Below, in pieces: positions 33,614 through 43,133 of a stretch of 47,636 bases of DNA. The number at the start of each line of letters is the position of its first letter. The stretch's first letter is position 1. The notes under the pieces are model-generated. The model had not been told where the DNA came from. It did not search any database and saw only the letters and a list, made by a program, of their open reading frames with translations. Both the position numbers and the translations under genes were made by a program. The stretch is from an uncultured bacterium. GTDB lineage: Bacteria > Verrucomicrobiota > Verrucomicrobiia > Verrucomicrobiales > V1-33. The DNA is taken from NCBI GenBank assembly GCA_903954065.1, contig CAJBME010000016.1, positions 1 through 47,636 on the forward strand, written 5' to 3'.

Positions 33614-34810
33614 ATGGACCCACTCGTCAGCGAGGATCGCTACGTCTTTATTCCACCGCACCGCACCACCCTCTGGACGTGGTTCGTCGCCACGTGGCTA
33701 CGCCCCTACCTGAAAAAATCGTGGGGCTTGGCCAGCTTTGATCTCCACGGATTGGATCACCTGCGCGCCTCCTTGGCCGCCGGTCATGGCATCTTGCTGG
33801 CCCCAAACCATTGCCGACTGAGCGACCCACCGTCGCTGGGGGTCCTCGTGCAGGCCCTCCGCCAGCCGGTCTACGTCATGGCCAGCGCTCATATCTTTCG
33901 CGAAGGCTGGTTTCCTCGCTTCATGCTGCCGCGCCTCGGCGCCTTCTCCGTCAATCGCGAAGGCATGGACCGCGAAGCCCTTAAATTGGGAATCGAAATC
34001 CTCAGCACCGCCGAGCGGCCGCTCATCGTCTTTCCCGAAGGCGTCACATCGCGCACCAATGACCGCCTCATCCCTCTGCAGGATGGGGTCGCCTTCCTCG
34101 CCCGCTCCGCCGCCAAACGCCGCGCCGCCCTCACTCCTCCTGGCCAAGTCGTCATCCACCCGATCGGCCTGCGTTACCAGTTTCGCGGCGACCTCGAGAA
34201 CTCACTCGGACCCGTGCTGCAACGGCTGGAATCGGGGCTCTCGTGGGGATCACGCGAAGGTCTGCCGCTGCGGGAACGCGTCGTCCAACTAGGTAAGGCC
34301 CTCTTGACCATGAAAGAAATGGAATTCCATGGAGAAGCCCGCACCGGCCCCACCCACGAACGCCTGGCCGCCCTCGGCGAGGACATCCTCCGCCCTCTCG
34401 AAGCACAGTACCTCGGCGCACGCGCCGCCACGGCTCCCCAAGACACCATCATCATGCGCGTGAAAAACCTCCGCAAAGCCATGCTCCCGGATCTGGTGGA
34501 AAAACGCCTTAACCCAGAACAACGCGCCGAACGCTGGCGGCAACTCCAAGCCGTCACCGTGGCCGAACAAACATTCCATTTTCCTCCGGACTACCTCGGC
34601 GACAACCCCACCCCGGAACGATTGATCGAAACCGTAGAACGCTATGAAGAAGCGTTTGGCAATCAAAACCCGGCCATCCACCGCCCCATGCACCTCAGTC
34701 TGACCATTGGCCCAGCCATCCCGGTCCCGCCCGACCGAGACAAGCAAGCCGGCAGCGATCCCGTCATGGATCAACTCGCCACCTCCCTGCACCAGCTCCT
34801 TGGGATTTAA
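33614..34810 (+). CDS. PlsC-like 1-acyl-glycerol-3-phosphate acyltransferase family protein
   Basis: This is a 398-residue acyltransferase, expected at the inner membrane and in phospholipid or related lipid synthesis. The HX4D catalytic motif is NHCRLSD (H66, D71), and the glycerol-phosphate-binding motif appears as VFPEGVTSR. FSVNREG matches the intermediate motif. It is longer than typical PlsC (about 240 residues): the C-terminal 170 or so residues (RVKNLRKAMLPDLVEKRL, a helical region) are additional. No strong transmembrane segment is evident. I use the ATG at 33614; the open extension to 33482 overlaps the lon end. Its stop overlaps the stop of the convergent PfkB gene. Acyl acceptor is not determinable. 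Confidence 0.87.
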   Translation: MDPLVSEDRYVFIPPHRTTLWTWFVATWLRPYLKKSWGLASFDLHGLDHLRASLAAGHGILLAPNHCRLSDPPSLGVLVQALRQPVYVMASAHIFREGWFPRFMLPRLGAFSVNREGMDREALKLGIEILSTAERPLIVFPEGVTSRTNDRLIPLQDGVAFLARSAAKRRAALTPPGQVVIHPIGLRYQFRGDLENSLGPVLQRLESGLSWGSREGLPLRERVVQLGKALLTMKEMEFHGEARTGPTHERLAALGEDILRPLEAQYLGARAATAPQDTIIMRVKNLRKAMLPDLVEKRLNPEQRAERWRQLQAVTVAEQTFHFPPDYLGDNPTPERLIETVERYEEAFGNQNPAIHRPMHLSLTIGPAIPVPPDRDKQAGSDPVMDQLATSLHQLLGI

Positions 34811-35844
34811 TCCGCCCCCAGCCCGGCCGGCGCAAATCCATACTCCTCGCCCAAGGCCAGACAGTCGGCCAGAGGCCCCAATCCTTCGCTGGTCGTCGGA
34901 TCACTCAAACACATCGCCGCCGCTGACACCGCCTGCCGTAAACACACAGGAACCGGAAATCCTTCATGCACCCCATGAATAAACCCGGCCGCAAAAGCAT
35001 CACCCGCACCCGTCGCCCCGCGAATAAAACCCGCCGGTAACCGCACCGACCCCTGCCCATACACACCCCCGTCCGCCATCGCCGCCACCGCCCCCTCCAC
35101 AAAATGAATCACAACCCCGCAGCGCACCCCGAATCCAACCAACAACAACGCCGCTTCACCACACCCAGCCCAGTCAATCCCCCCGCCATCACCCGCCACT
35201 CGCAATGAACGCCCCACTAGCTTGCCCGCCTCCACTTCGTTCAAAATAAACCAGTCCAAATACGGCAGTGAAGCGCGCGCCGCCCGGACAAAATCCGCGT
35301 GCTCGATGCTCACCATGTCCGCCACCGTCACCATCCCCGCCGCCCGCGCCGCCTCCAAAACCCGCGACGCCCCGGTTCGCCCCGAAACGTCCACCCGGTC
35401 CAGCGTCTCCAGTAACATAAAATACCCAAGATAAAAAACCCGCATCGACGAGGCCGAGAAATCAAAATGCTCAGGCGCCAACAACGAATTTGCCCCGCGT
35501 TGATGGAAAAACGTCCGACGCCCGGTACTCTCCACCGTGAACGCATCCGTGTAACTCGTCGGCGCCGCCGAAGTGCGGCTCAACCCAGTCGTGTCAATCC
35601 CATGAGCCTCACAGTCCGCCACAATCGAGTCGCCCGTCTCATCGTCCCCCAATAACCCAGCCGCCGCCAACGGGAAATCCGCCCCCATCTTCGCCAAATC
35701 CTTCAATATGTTGTAAGGCCCACCCCCGTTGCCAGAACTCTCCCGCAAAATCGAGGCCAGCATCTCCTCACGTGGGTAGTAGTCGATAATCTTGAAACGA
35801 TCGACAATGAAATTACCAGCCGCCAGCAAACCGGATCGCTCCAT
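34807..35844 (-). CDS. PfkB-family carbohydrate/nucleoside kinase
   Basis: This is a 345-residue ribokinase-fold kinase that phosphorylates a sugar, nucleoside or similar alcohol with ATP. It shows the first PfkB signature region as GNGGGPYNILKDLAKMGADF, a GLLGDDETGDSI strand and the C-terminal signature GATGAGDAFAAGFIHG with the catalytic Asp of GAGD. The N-terminus ERSGLLAAGNFIVDRFKIID, starting at the ATG at 35844, matches the family. The longer open frame to 36024 adds 60 Gly/Val-rich residues unlike any kinase. Substrate cannot be assigned. It is convergent with the PlsC-like gene, with stops overlapping by four bases, and divergent from the large membrane protein. Confidence 0.88.
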   Translation of the reverse strand: MERSGLLAAGNFIVDRFKIIDYYPREEMLASILRESSGNGGGPYNILKDLAKMGADFPLAAAGLLGDDETGDSIVADCEAHGIDTTGLSRTSAAPTSYTDAFTVESTGRRTFFHQRGANSLLAPEHFDFSASSMRVFYLGYFMLLETLDRVDVSGRTGASRVLEAARAAGMVTVADMVSIEHADFVRAARASLPYLDWFILNEVEAGKLVGRSLRVAGDGGGIDWAGCGEAALLLVGFGVRCGVVIHFVEGAVAAMADGGVYGQGSVRLPAGFIRGATGAGDAFAAGFIHGVHEGFPVPVCLRQAVSAAAMCLSDPTTSEGLGPLADCLALGEEYGFAPAGLGAD

Positions 35845-36072
35845 CACAACATGAGAAAATGGTGATTCAGACACAGCCTCCACCAAGGCCGCAGATACCG
35901 CGGATTTCAACCCCGCACCCCCCACAATATGTCCGCCTCCCACCTCAAATCCCCAGCCACCGTTGCCCCACCCACACCGCACACGCCGGACCACACCCCA
36001 CGCTGAGAGACTCGCAGATTCCAATAGATTGCTAGTTGTGGTCCCGGTACCGCCGAGTTCACTTTTTTTAAC

Positions 36073-39000
36073 ATGACGCCTGTCCTGACTGAAGACGCTA
36101 TTCGCCGTCTCCCTGAGCCCATTGTGGCGAAATTGCGCAGTCTGATTGCGCGCATCCGGCGCGTCCTGTGGTGGCGCGGGTGCTGGTTGACCCTAGCGGC
36201 GTTGGTGGGGTCACTCATCACGGTCATGGCCATTGACGCCGCTTTTGATCTGGAATCAAAGCTCTGGCGCTGTCTACTTTCGGCTGCCGGACTGGGGGCG
36301 GTGTCCGTCGTCGCATGGCGCACGTTGTTCCAGCCGCTGCGCCGCACCCTGGGGCTGGCCCAAGTCGCCCGGATGGTGGAAATCCATCATCCTGAAATGC
36401 ATGAGAGAATTTCGACGGCGGTGGAGCTTTTGGGCAGTACGGATGCAGCGAGTTTGCGCGGCTCAGACGAATTGCTGGCCGAAGTCGTGAAATCGGCTGT
36501 TATTGATGTGGGAACGGTCACTCCAGAAAAGGAATATTCCTCGCTGCCCATGCTCTGGCCCAAGCGGCTAGGCGCGGCCGCACTGGCGATCTTGGCCGTC
36601 ATCCTGATCGGATGGCCGTTTCAAGGAGGCATTCTACTCGCCCGTGCCGTCCTGCCGCTGGCCAATATCGGCAGCGCCACTTCCTCCGATCTGCGGATGA
36701 TCACGCAAAATGCCACCGTCGTCGAGGGCGCACCCATCACCCTGCTGGTCGCCGCCAAAGGGAAATCCGCCCAACGACTGGAACTGCGCCGCGAATCAGC
36801 CAGCAGCCCAGACGGACCCGCCACCAGCACTCCACAAATCGAAAGAATGGTCGTGCAGCCGAATGCCACCGGAGCGCAACCCGGCGAAACCGTATTCGCT
36901 CTCACCCTGCCGCGTGTGCCCTCGAGTTTCCGCTACGCGGCCACCTCCGGACGCGCTCGCAGCAAGGAGTTTTTTGTCGAGGTCCTTCACCGGCCGGACA
37001 TCACCAACGTGAGCGTCCGCTACACGTTCCCTGCTTACACCGGGCTCGCTCCAAAGATCGATCCAGATTCCCTCGGCGACATCTCAGCCATCACCGGCAC
37101 GAGGGTAGAGGTCACCGCCACCTTGAGCCATCCAGCCGCCGCGGCCACGCTCGTCTATGATCAGACGGAAAACGCGGGGCCAGACGTCAGCTTAGTCAAC
37201 GAGGGCCCACACCAACTAGCCCGCTGGTCGGCCGAGCTGGCCCCTGGCATGAATTACCGGTGGACGCTCCACCCCAAAGGCGCCGGCGAATTGCTCGGCA
37301 AACCAGCCAGCGGCACCCTCAAAGCGCTGGAAGACTTACCCCCCGCCGTCGTCATCGATTCTCCCATCGATCGCGAATTATCTCTCCGCCCCAATGAATG
37401 GCTCCCGATCGTGTATTCCGCAGCCGATGACTATAGCCTGTCCGCCGTCGATGTAATCGTGAAACTCGATGGCCGCGGGACCCGGATCATCCCCATGCCC
37501 CTGCCGGAAAAAGACCCTCTCGTCGCGCAAACATGGCGCGGCACCGCCGCCGTCGACCTTTCTAAACTCCCACTCGCCGGCGCCAATGAATTATTCATCA
37601 CCGTGCGCGTCACCGACTCGCTTCCGCCCAGCCTGAACGGCCCCCAAACCGCCACCAGCGATCCTATCCTCGTCCGATTAAACTGGGGCGCCGAAAGTTT
37701 CGCCCGCCAGACCGTCAACAAACAGGAAGAACAACTCCGCCGGGAACTGGAACAGTTGCGCACCGACTTATGGGACCAACAACGCCAAGCCAGTGAAAAA
37801 GCACGCCAACTCCGCGATCCCGAACCCATGAACAGCGAACGGCTCGATCAGTTGGAAAAACTCACCGCGCGGACGGCCATGAGCGCCTCTCAACTCAAGG
37901 AAATCGCCCAAAAAGCACAACAAAGCGCCTTCGCCGAACGCGCCGATGCCATCGCCGAAACCGCCAAAACCCACGTCGAGGGAGCCGCCACATCACTTCA
38001 GAAAATCCCCCAGTCCGATCAGCCAGAAGAACGGTCGGCCTCTGCCGAACTCGCTCAAAACCAATTGGAAAAAGCCGCACGAGAATTGGATGAAATTTTG
38101 GCCTCGTTCCAGCAAGACCGTCAGGAAGGACAAGAGCTAGGGGAACTGGCCAGTCTGGCCCGCGAACAACAATCCCTCGCCGATCAAGCCGCACAGGCCG
38201 CCCCCAACCCACCCACACCAAAACCAGCTGCCACCCACTCAGAAATCGCCGCCACCAGAGAGAGCACGCCGCCACCCACTGCGCCCACGATGCCGAGCGA
38301 AACGGCTGCGCCAAGCGCGACCAATACCGCCCCTTCTCCACCTCCACCGGCAGTGGCAAATGAAACCACCAGCAATCCCCTCATCGATCCAACCGCCACT
38401 CCCGAACAACGAACCGAAGCATTCGAGCGCTGGTTGCAGCACCAAGATGACGTGGAGCATCGCTCACAAAATGTAGCGAATCAGTTTCAGCAAAAGCTAC
38501 CGCTCGACCGCCAGTCTGACTTGACTGATCTAGCTACCCAAGCCCGGGACTTGGCTGGGCAAGCGGCGGCACTGGCCGCCCGGCAAGACCAGCTGGCGCA
38601 GCAAGCGCAGCCGACTGGAGATTCCACGCCCGCCGCGGCGGCCGCCGCCGCCCCCGCCGCGAAAGCCATCGAGATGGCCCGCGAGCAGGGCGCCGTGGCC
38701 GCGACGGCCGGCCAGCTCGCTGATTCCCTCAAAAAGTTGCAACATGATTCCGCATCGACCTTGAAGCAAAATGGCAAAGCTGATGTTCAGGCGGAGGCGG
38801 CAGCCGCCACATTAGCGGCGGCCGCGGCGACTGGACGGGAGGCGAGCGGGAGTTTGGCCAAGGAAGCGGGCGTCCCGCTCGAGCCCATCCCCTCCGAGAC
38901 CACCCCTTCTGTCGCGGCGCCCGCGCCAAATTCGGGTGGTCCTACCCCCGGTGAGACGCAGACGACAGCCGACAGCCCGCCGGATGCTCGGACAAGCCAG

Positions 39001-39699
39001 CAAGCGGTCAAGCAGACCGGGGAGTCGCTCGACGCCGCGGCCACTGCTTTGAGCGAAATGGCACGGGCCTTGACCAGCCAGTCGGAAGGTGCCGCCGCCG
39101 CCACTCAGGCGCTGACCGCCGCCACGACCCAAACGAAACAAGCGTCCGATGCCGGCGATGCCGCCCAACAAGCCGGCCGGGAAGCCGCACAACAAACTCT
39201 GGAAAAAACTCAGGGCTCCGCCGAAGCCTCCATGGCCGCCGCCTCCGCCGCCCGCCTGCAATCGCTGGCCACCACCGCCGCCACCCCAGCCCAACAAGCC
39301 GCCACCCATCTCGCTATGGCCGCCGCCACCGCCCAAGCCGCCATGGGCGTGCCCGAAAATGCCCTCGGACAACAAAACATGGGCAAAAAAGGATCTCCTA
39401 AACCCGGCGACGGCCAACAAGGACAAGGCCAGACCGCTGCCGAAGACAAAAACTCATCCCAAAAGCCCGGTTCCGAAGCAAGCGACAAAGCCGGCCTGCA
39501 AACAAGTCAAGACTATGGCCTCCCGCCCGAACTGGCCAAACTCGGCATGTCCCCGGACGACTGGTCCCGCCTGCGCGGTCTGATCACCTCAGGCTCAGAC
39601 GGAGCAAGCGAAGGCACTCAAGTCCCCGCCGAATACCGCGAACTCGTCAAAGGCTACTTCCGCGCACTCTCGACCCGCCCCCCCGCCAATACCCGTTGA
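36073..39699 (+). CDS. Very large membrane/coiled-coil protein, DUF4175-like
   Basis: This is a 1208-residue protein of unknown function. Transmembrane segments lie at about 36-57, 66-83 and 165-183. A beta-rich extracytoplasmic region follows (about 195-540), including VTATLSHPAAAATLVYDQTE and SLRPNEWLPIVYSAADDYSL. A long Gln/Glu/Arg-rich coiled-coil region starts near 553 (KQEEQLRRELEQLRTDLWDQ). A Pro/Ala/Thr-rich linker near 700-780 leads to an Ala/Gln-rich tail and a short conserved end (DYGLPPELAKLGMSPDDWSR, then LRGLITSG). The architecture resembles DUF4175 proteins, often encoded with MoxR-BatA/VWA clusters, but none is adjacent here. An envelope-spanning or scaffolding role is only inferred. 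Confidence 0.75.
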   Translation: MTPVLTEDAIRRLPEPIVAKLRSLIARIRRVLWWRGCWLTLAALVGSLITVMAIDAAFDLESKLWRCLLSAAGLGAVSVVAWRTLFQPLRRTLGLAQVARMVEIHHPEMHERISTAVELLGSTDAASLRGSDELLAEVVKSAVIDVGTVTPEKEYSSLPMLWPKRLGAAALAILAVILIGWPFQGGILLARAVLPLANIGSATSSDLRMITQNATVVEGAPITLLVAAKGKSAQRLELRRESASSPDGPATSTPQIERMVVQPNATGAQPGETVFALTLPRVPSSFRYAATSGRARSKEFFVEVLHRPDITNVSVRYTFPAYTGLAPKIDPDSLGDISAITGTRVEVTATLSHPAAAATLVYDQTENAGPDVSLVNEGPHQLARWSAELAPGMNYRWTLHPKGAGELLGKPASGTLKALEDLPPAVVIDSPIDRELSLRPNEWLPIVYSAADDYSLSAVDVIVKLDGRGTRIIPMPLPEKDPLVAQTWRGTAAVDLSKLPLAGANELFITVRVTDSLPPSLNGPQTATSDPILVRLNWGAESFARQTVNKQEEQLRRELEQLRTDLWDQQRQASEKARQLRDPEPMNSERLDQLEKLTARTAMSASQLKEIAQKAQQSAFAERADAIAETAKTHVEGAATSLQKIPQSDQPEERSASAELAQNQLEKAARELDEILASFQQDRQEGQELGELASLAREQQSLADQAAQAAPNPPTPKPAATHSEIAATRESTPPPTAPTMPSETAAPSATNTAPSPPPPAVANETTSNPLIDPTATPEQRTEAFERWLQHQDDVEHRSQNVANQFQQKLPLDRQSDLTDLATQARDLAGQAAALAARQDQLAQQAQPTGDSTPAAAAAAAPAAKAIEMAREQGAVAATAGQLADSLKKLQHDSASTLKQNGKADVQAEAAAATLAAAAATGREASGSLAKEAGVPLEPIPSETTPSVAAPAPNSGGPTPGETQTTADSPPDARTSQQAVKQTGESLDAAATALSEMARALTSQSEGAAAATQALTAATTQTKQASDAGDAAQQAGREAAQQTLEKTQGSAEASMAAASAARLQSLATTAATPAQQAATHLAMAAATAQAAMGVPENALGQQNMGKKGSPKPGDGQQGQGQTAAEDKNSSQKPGSEASDKAGLQTSQDYGLPPELAKLGMSPDDWSRLRGLITSGSDGASEGTQVPAEYRELVKGYFRALSTRPPANTR

Positions 39700-39811
39700 T
39701 CATAAGACCGGGCCCACGATCACCCCGCCCATTCGCCCTCGCGGCTTCCGTGATGATTGATCCCGCCGCAACGTCGCTTCTTCCAACCCAGTCCCGTCAC
39801 GACGGACGATC

Positions 39812-40084
39812 TCAATCTGGCTTTTGACCCGTATCGGGAAGATCGATGCGAACCAGCTTCAGCCGACCGGAGGCACCGGTTTTAAGCGATACGGCTGACT
39901 TCGGACATCCCCAGTGCCGCGCCACGAGCGCCATTAATTCCTTATTGGCCCGACCATCAACCGGCGGCGACTTCAGCCGTGCCGTCCACGTGCCGTCGGA
40001 CGCCTGTTCCAACACACTCTCGCGCGCGTTCGGCTTCACCTTGATCTGCAGCACCATCATGGCGGGGAACATCAACGAAACCAT
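39812..40084 (-). CDS. DUF167 (YggU) family protein
   Basis: This is a 90-residue small soluble protein of unknown function. The family core is clear: VLQIKVKPNARES, TARLKSPPVDGRANKELMAL and a Gly-rich C-terminal strand (LKTGASGRLKLVRIDLP). In-frame ATGs at 40060 and 40057 would start closer to the conserved core. It lies 42 bp downstream of the cyclophilin gene on the same strand and is probably the last gene of that operon. Confidence 0.88.
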   Translation of the reverse strand: MVSLMFPAMMVLQIKVKPNARESVLEQASDGTWTARLKSPPVDGRANKELMALVARHWGCPKSAVSLKTGASGRLKLVRIDLPDTGQKPD

Positions 40085-40126
40085 CCCATCTGCGGCCCGA
40101 TGGGGCCACCCCCGGCTCGCTCAGCG

Positions 40127-41137
40127 CTACCAAATGCGCTCGATGAATTTCTCCAGCCTTCCTTTTTGGGAGTCTGGTTTGGTCTTGCGCCGACCACCTT
40201 GTAAGGTGCTGTCCGCCAGCTTCGTATCTCCCCGCACCAGCTTGGCATTGACGATCTCGATGCGTTTCACCGGCGTATCATTGGTGTCGACAACCGATCC
40301 GCTCAGACGATTCAACACCTCCATGCCTTGCGTCACTTCGCCAAATACGCTGTAGCTGCCATCCAATGAAGTCGCCGACCGCAGCGTAATAAAAAACTGG
40401 CTACCGCTGGAATCGACCTCGCCCGCTTTATGGGCCATGGCCACGGCATAACGAACATGGCTTCCACCAAATTCCCCCGGAATGTTGCGGCCACTATCCG
40501 TCGTTCCCCAGCGTTCTTTTTGGGCGTCGTCTTTGCTCAGTGGATCACCCGTCTGAATAATGTAGTTGCGGATAAGTCGGTGAAAGGCCAGGCCTTCATA
40601 AAATCCGTTTTCTACATTTTGTTTGAAGGCGGCCACAGTTTGGGGAGCCAGATCTGGCCGGAGCGAAATCAGAAATGTTTCTTTCGGTCCGTCCTTGCCA
40701 ACACGAATGGTAAATTGCACTGCTTCGGTCGCACTGGCCGGAATCGCAGGTTTCGGAGGAGCCGGTTTACGTTTTTTCAGTTCGGAGCCGCTCGGGAGCA
40801 CGGGCGGTTCCTCCGGCACGACTGTTTCCGCCGACATCTCTTCGGGTCGTGGAATCGCCTCCGCCGGGATCGCCTCAGCCGAGTCCTCCCCGGCCGCCGG
40901 CGCAGGCAAACCCAAATCGCGCGGTGCCACCGGGGTCGCTGCGGGATCAGGATCCTCTGACGGCAGTGACGCGGGCGCCACCGAATCAAGCGCTGTTACC
41001 TCGCTTGGCGACGGTTCAAGTGACACCGCAGCCTTTTCGACAACAGGTGCTACAGCTGGCGCTTCTTGAGCGGAAACCACCGTGGCCATCCCCAGCAGGG
41101 CGGCCAGCAACAGGGAAAAATGACGGAACAATTTCAT
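40127..41137 (-). CDS. Secreted cyclophilin-type peptidyl-prolyl cis-trans isomerase
   Basis: This is a 336-residue exported foldase. A signal peptide (1-24, ending VSA-QEA) is followed by a Pro/Ala/Glu-rich linker of about 120 residues, then a cyclophilin domain. Domain features are VQFTIRVGKDGPKETFLISL, FHRLIRNYIIQTGDP (equivalent to the FHR...QGGD active-site stretch), RYAVAMAH and GSQFFITLRS. The long linker would hold the isomerase away from the membrane or wall. I use the ATG at 41137; a TTG at 41140 gives one more residue. The ygfZ-like stop lies 10 bp upstream, so the two genes are very likely cotranscribed. Confidence 0.92.
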   Translation of the reverse strand: MKLFRHFSLLLAALLGMATVVSAQEAPAVAPVVEKAAVSLEPSPSEVTALDSVAPASLPSEDPDPAATPVAPRDLGLPAPAAGEDSAEAIPAEAIPRPEEMSAETVVPEEPPVLPSGSELKKRKPAPPKPAIPASATEAVQFTIRVGKDGPKETFLISLRPDLAPQTVAAFKQNVENGFYEGLAFHRLIRNYIIQTGDPLSKDDAQKERWGTTDSGRNIPGEFGGSHVRYAVAMAHKAGEVDSSGSQFFITLRSATSLDGSYSVFGEVTQGMEVLNRLSGSVVDTNDTPVKRIEIVNAKLVRGDTKLADSTLQGGRRKTKPDSQKGRLEKFIERIW

Positions 41138-41147
41138 CAAGGACGCG

Positions 41148-42047
41148 TTAGAGGGAACCGGAAGGAGTCTCTCCGCATTTTACGATGGTGGAAAGGGTAT
41201 TTTTATCCGGTCCGGCCTGAAAAATCCCAGCACCGCCCTCGATGGCAGGACGTTTGACGTATCCCATGGCCAGCGTCACTCCGCGCCGCGGATCGTGCCG
41301 TGCGCTCGTCACCACCCCTACTTCAGACCAGCCGGCGCCATCACCCGCGGCCGCCTGATACAACCGGTCGCCAGCCACTAAGCTCGCACTCGCGCCGCCG
41401 ACTGTTTCCAGAGTGCAGAGTAGCCGGTTGACCCGGCCCACGCTGCGCAGTCGGCTCACGACTTCTTGCCCGACATAGCACCCTTTATGAAAATCCACGG
41501 CCCGATCCTCCATGCGGGCCTCCTGCGGCAGTGTTTCCGACGTCAGCTCAGCTCCCCATACGGGCACCCGGTGGGCCAAACGCACCAAATCCAGTGCACT
41601 TTCATCCCATATTGGCGCCCCCGGGGACGGGCTTCCCGCTGGCAACCAGACATCCCGGCCGACCACCCCAAAACGATCCACGCCCGCCGCCCCGGCGCTC
41701 TCATCAAAACCGTGCCAGAGAGCAAACGCATCGGTCACATCCTCCCAAGCACAGTCATCCGCAATGAGGTATTTCTCCAGACGAGCCAGCAACGCCTCAC
41801 GCAACACCCCCGGAGCATCAAGCAAAAAACAATCGTCCTCCGCACGCACCATGACCTCGCCTTCCAGTCGCCCCTTGGCCGTGCAAACCAACGCCTGCAA
41901 CGTCTCCCCAGTCTTGAGCCGGGCCACATTGTTCGTCACTTGGCCATTCAAATACCGCACCCGATCCGGCCCAGTCAGCCGAAATTTGGCCCGACCAGAA
42001 AGATCAACCCAGCCCGTCAAGGCCCGTCCGGAAAAATGGTCGTTCAT
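41148..42047 (-). CDS. ygfZ: YgfZ/GcvT-domain folate-binding protein (Fe-S cluster related)
   Basis: This is a 299-residue protein of the YgfZ/IBA57 family, which binds tetrahydrofolate and supports maturation or repair of some Fe-S enzymes. The hallmark KGCYVGQE, with the conserved Cys, lies at 188-195. The GcvT-like N-terminal fold is seen in LSGRAKFRLTGPDRVRYLNG and QVTNNVARLKTGETLQALV. I start at the ATG at 42047 (MNDHFSGRALTGWVDLSG). The frame is open further to 42338, overlapping the dehydrogenase gene, and those residues are not family-like. It lies 73 bp downstream of the dehydrogenase gene and 10 bp upstream of the cyclophilin gene. Confidence 0.9.
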   Translation of the reverse strand: MNDHFSGRALTGWVDLSGRAKFRLTGPDRVRYLNGQVTNNVARLKTGETLQALVCTAKGRLEGEVMVRAEDDCFLLDAPGVLREALLARLEKYLIADDCAWEDVTDAFALWHGFDESAGAAGVDRFGVVGRDVWLPAGSPSPGAPIWDESALDLVRLAHRVPVWGAELTSETLPQEARMEDRAVDFHKGCYVGQEVVSRLRSVGRVNRLLCTLETVGGASASLVAGDRLYQAAAGDGAGWSEVGVVTSARHDPRRGVTLAMGYVKRPAIEGGAGIFQAGPDKNTLSTIVKCGETPSGSL

Positions 42048-42120
42048 GAAATCACCATGCCGTCGATCCAGAAAATTGCATGCCCAGAGAAATCCATCAA
42101 GGCCACCACCCCCGCCCGCT

Positions 42121-43044
42121 TCAAGCGTCCGGAGCGGCCGACTTGCCCGGTAGATAATGCGAGGCCAACACCGAAAAATCCTCTTCGCCGCGCCCCTGCC
42201 CCACCAGCGCCCCCATGCGCCCACGGGCCACCGCGAGGGCCGGCAGCTCAATCCCCTTGGTTTGAGCCAATCGCTCGGCAAATCCAGCGTCTTTCCACAT
42301 GTTCTTGAGGGAAAAATGCGGATCAAATGTGCCTGCAACCATGGCGGGCAGCTTCATCCGGGAGAGTCCCGAACTATTGGCATTGTGCTCCATTGCCGAC
42401 AGAAATTTTTCAGGATCAACGCCATGCGCACTAATCATGCCCAGCGCCTCCGCGAGCGCCTGCACCGCCACCGCCGATACCAGATTGGTGGCAATCTTGA
42501 TAATGGTCGCGTCTCCTACCTCACCCAGCGGCACAATCGCCTTCGCACTCGGCTCCAAAGCCCACTGCACCCGGCTCAATACCTCCGCCGACCCGCCAAT
42601 ATAATACACCAACTCGCCCGCCGCCGCCGCATTTCGACTCCCCGTAAAGGGAGCATCCAAAAAGGCCGCACCCGTCGTCGCCACCGACGCCGAAGCCATC
42701 TGGGTCGCCTCCAGTGAGACCGTCGAACAATTCAGAACCACATGATCCGCCGTCAAAGCCGGCAACAGCCCGTCCAGCACCGAGGCGAGAGCCCGGTCGT
42801 CGGTGACAAATATCTGCAACACCAGCGCCCGCCGCGCCACGTCAGCCGGAGTGTCCAGCGTGTCCAATTCACCACGACGCGTGCGATTCCAGGCGACGAC
42901 CTCCAGTCCGGCCCGTCGGCAAGAATCCACCACCCGGCGGCCAATAATACCCATCCCGAGAATGCCCACCCTCCGGGACGGGTCCAAAGAACCGGCGGCG
43001 GGCAGTGACTCGGGGGACGACGGCGATGATGACGTGTGGCTCAT
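42121..43044 (-). CDS. NAD(P)-dependent beta-hydroxyacid dehydrogenase family protein
   Basis: This is a 307-residue oxidoreductase of the 3-hydroxyisobutyrate/6-phosphogluconate dehydrogenase-like superfamily. The Rossmann GxGxxG appears as GILGMGIIGRRVVDSCR near residues 27-43. The substrate-binding region contains LNCSTVSLEATQ and LDAPFTGSRNAAAAGELVYY. The catalytic Lys is in GDATIIKIATNLVSA. About 20 Ser/Pro-rich residues precede the Rossmann fold, so a later start is possible. The substrate is unknown; glyoxylate or succinic semialdehyde reduction is common in this family. It heads the ygfZ-cyclophilin-DUF167 run. Confidence 0.9.
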   Translation of the reverse strand: MSHTSSSPSSPESLPAAGSLDPSRRVGILGMGIIGRRVVDSCRRAGLEVVAWNRTRRGELDTLDTPADVARRALVLQIFVTDDRALASVLDGLLPALTADHVVLNCSTVSLEATQMASASVATTGAAFLDAPFTGSRNAAAAGELVYYIGGSAEVLSRVQWALEPSAKAIVPLGEVGDATIIKIATNLVSAVAVQALAEALGMISAHGVDPEKFLSAMEHNANSSGLSRMKLPAMVAGTFDPHFSLKNMWKDAGFAERLAQTKGIELPALAVARGRMGALVGQGRGEEDFSVLASHYLPGKSAAPDA

Positions 43045-43133
43045 GGGCGCAGCGTATCGAGTGATGGATTGTTTTCCAGTCAGGCTGCGCTTTCCTCATC
43101 ACATGCCCACTAATGTTCTTGGCCAGCCCCTGA

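Noticed and set aside
34152..34792. Long minus-strand open frames opposite the acyltransferase gene
   Set aside because: High GC keeps stop codons rare. These frames are antisense to a gene with clear motifs and look like no protein family.
38160..39400. Ala/Gln/Pro-rich end of the large membrane protein as DNA repeats
   Set aside because: The similarity is compositional; no exact tandem unit recurs at DNA level.
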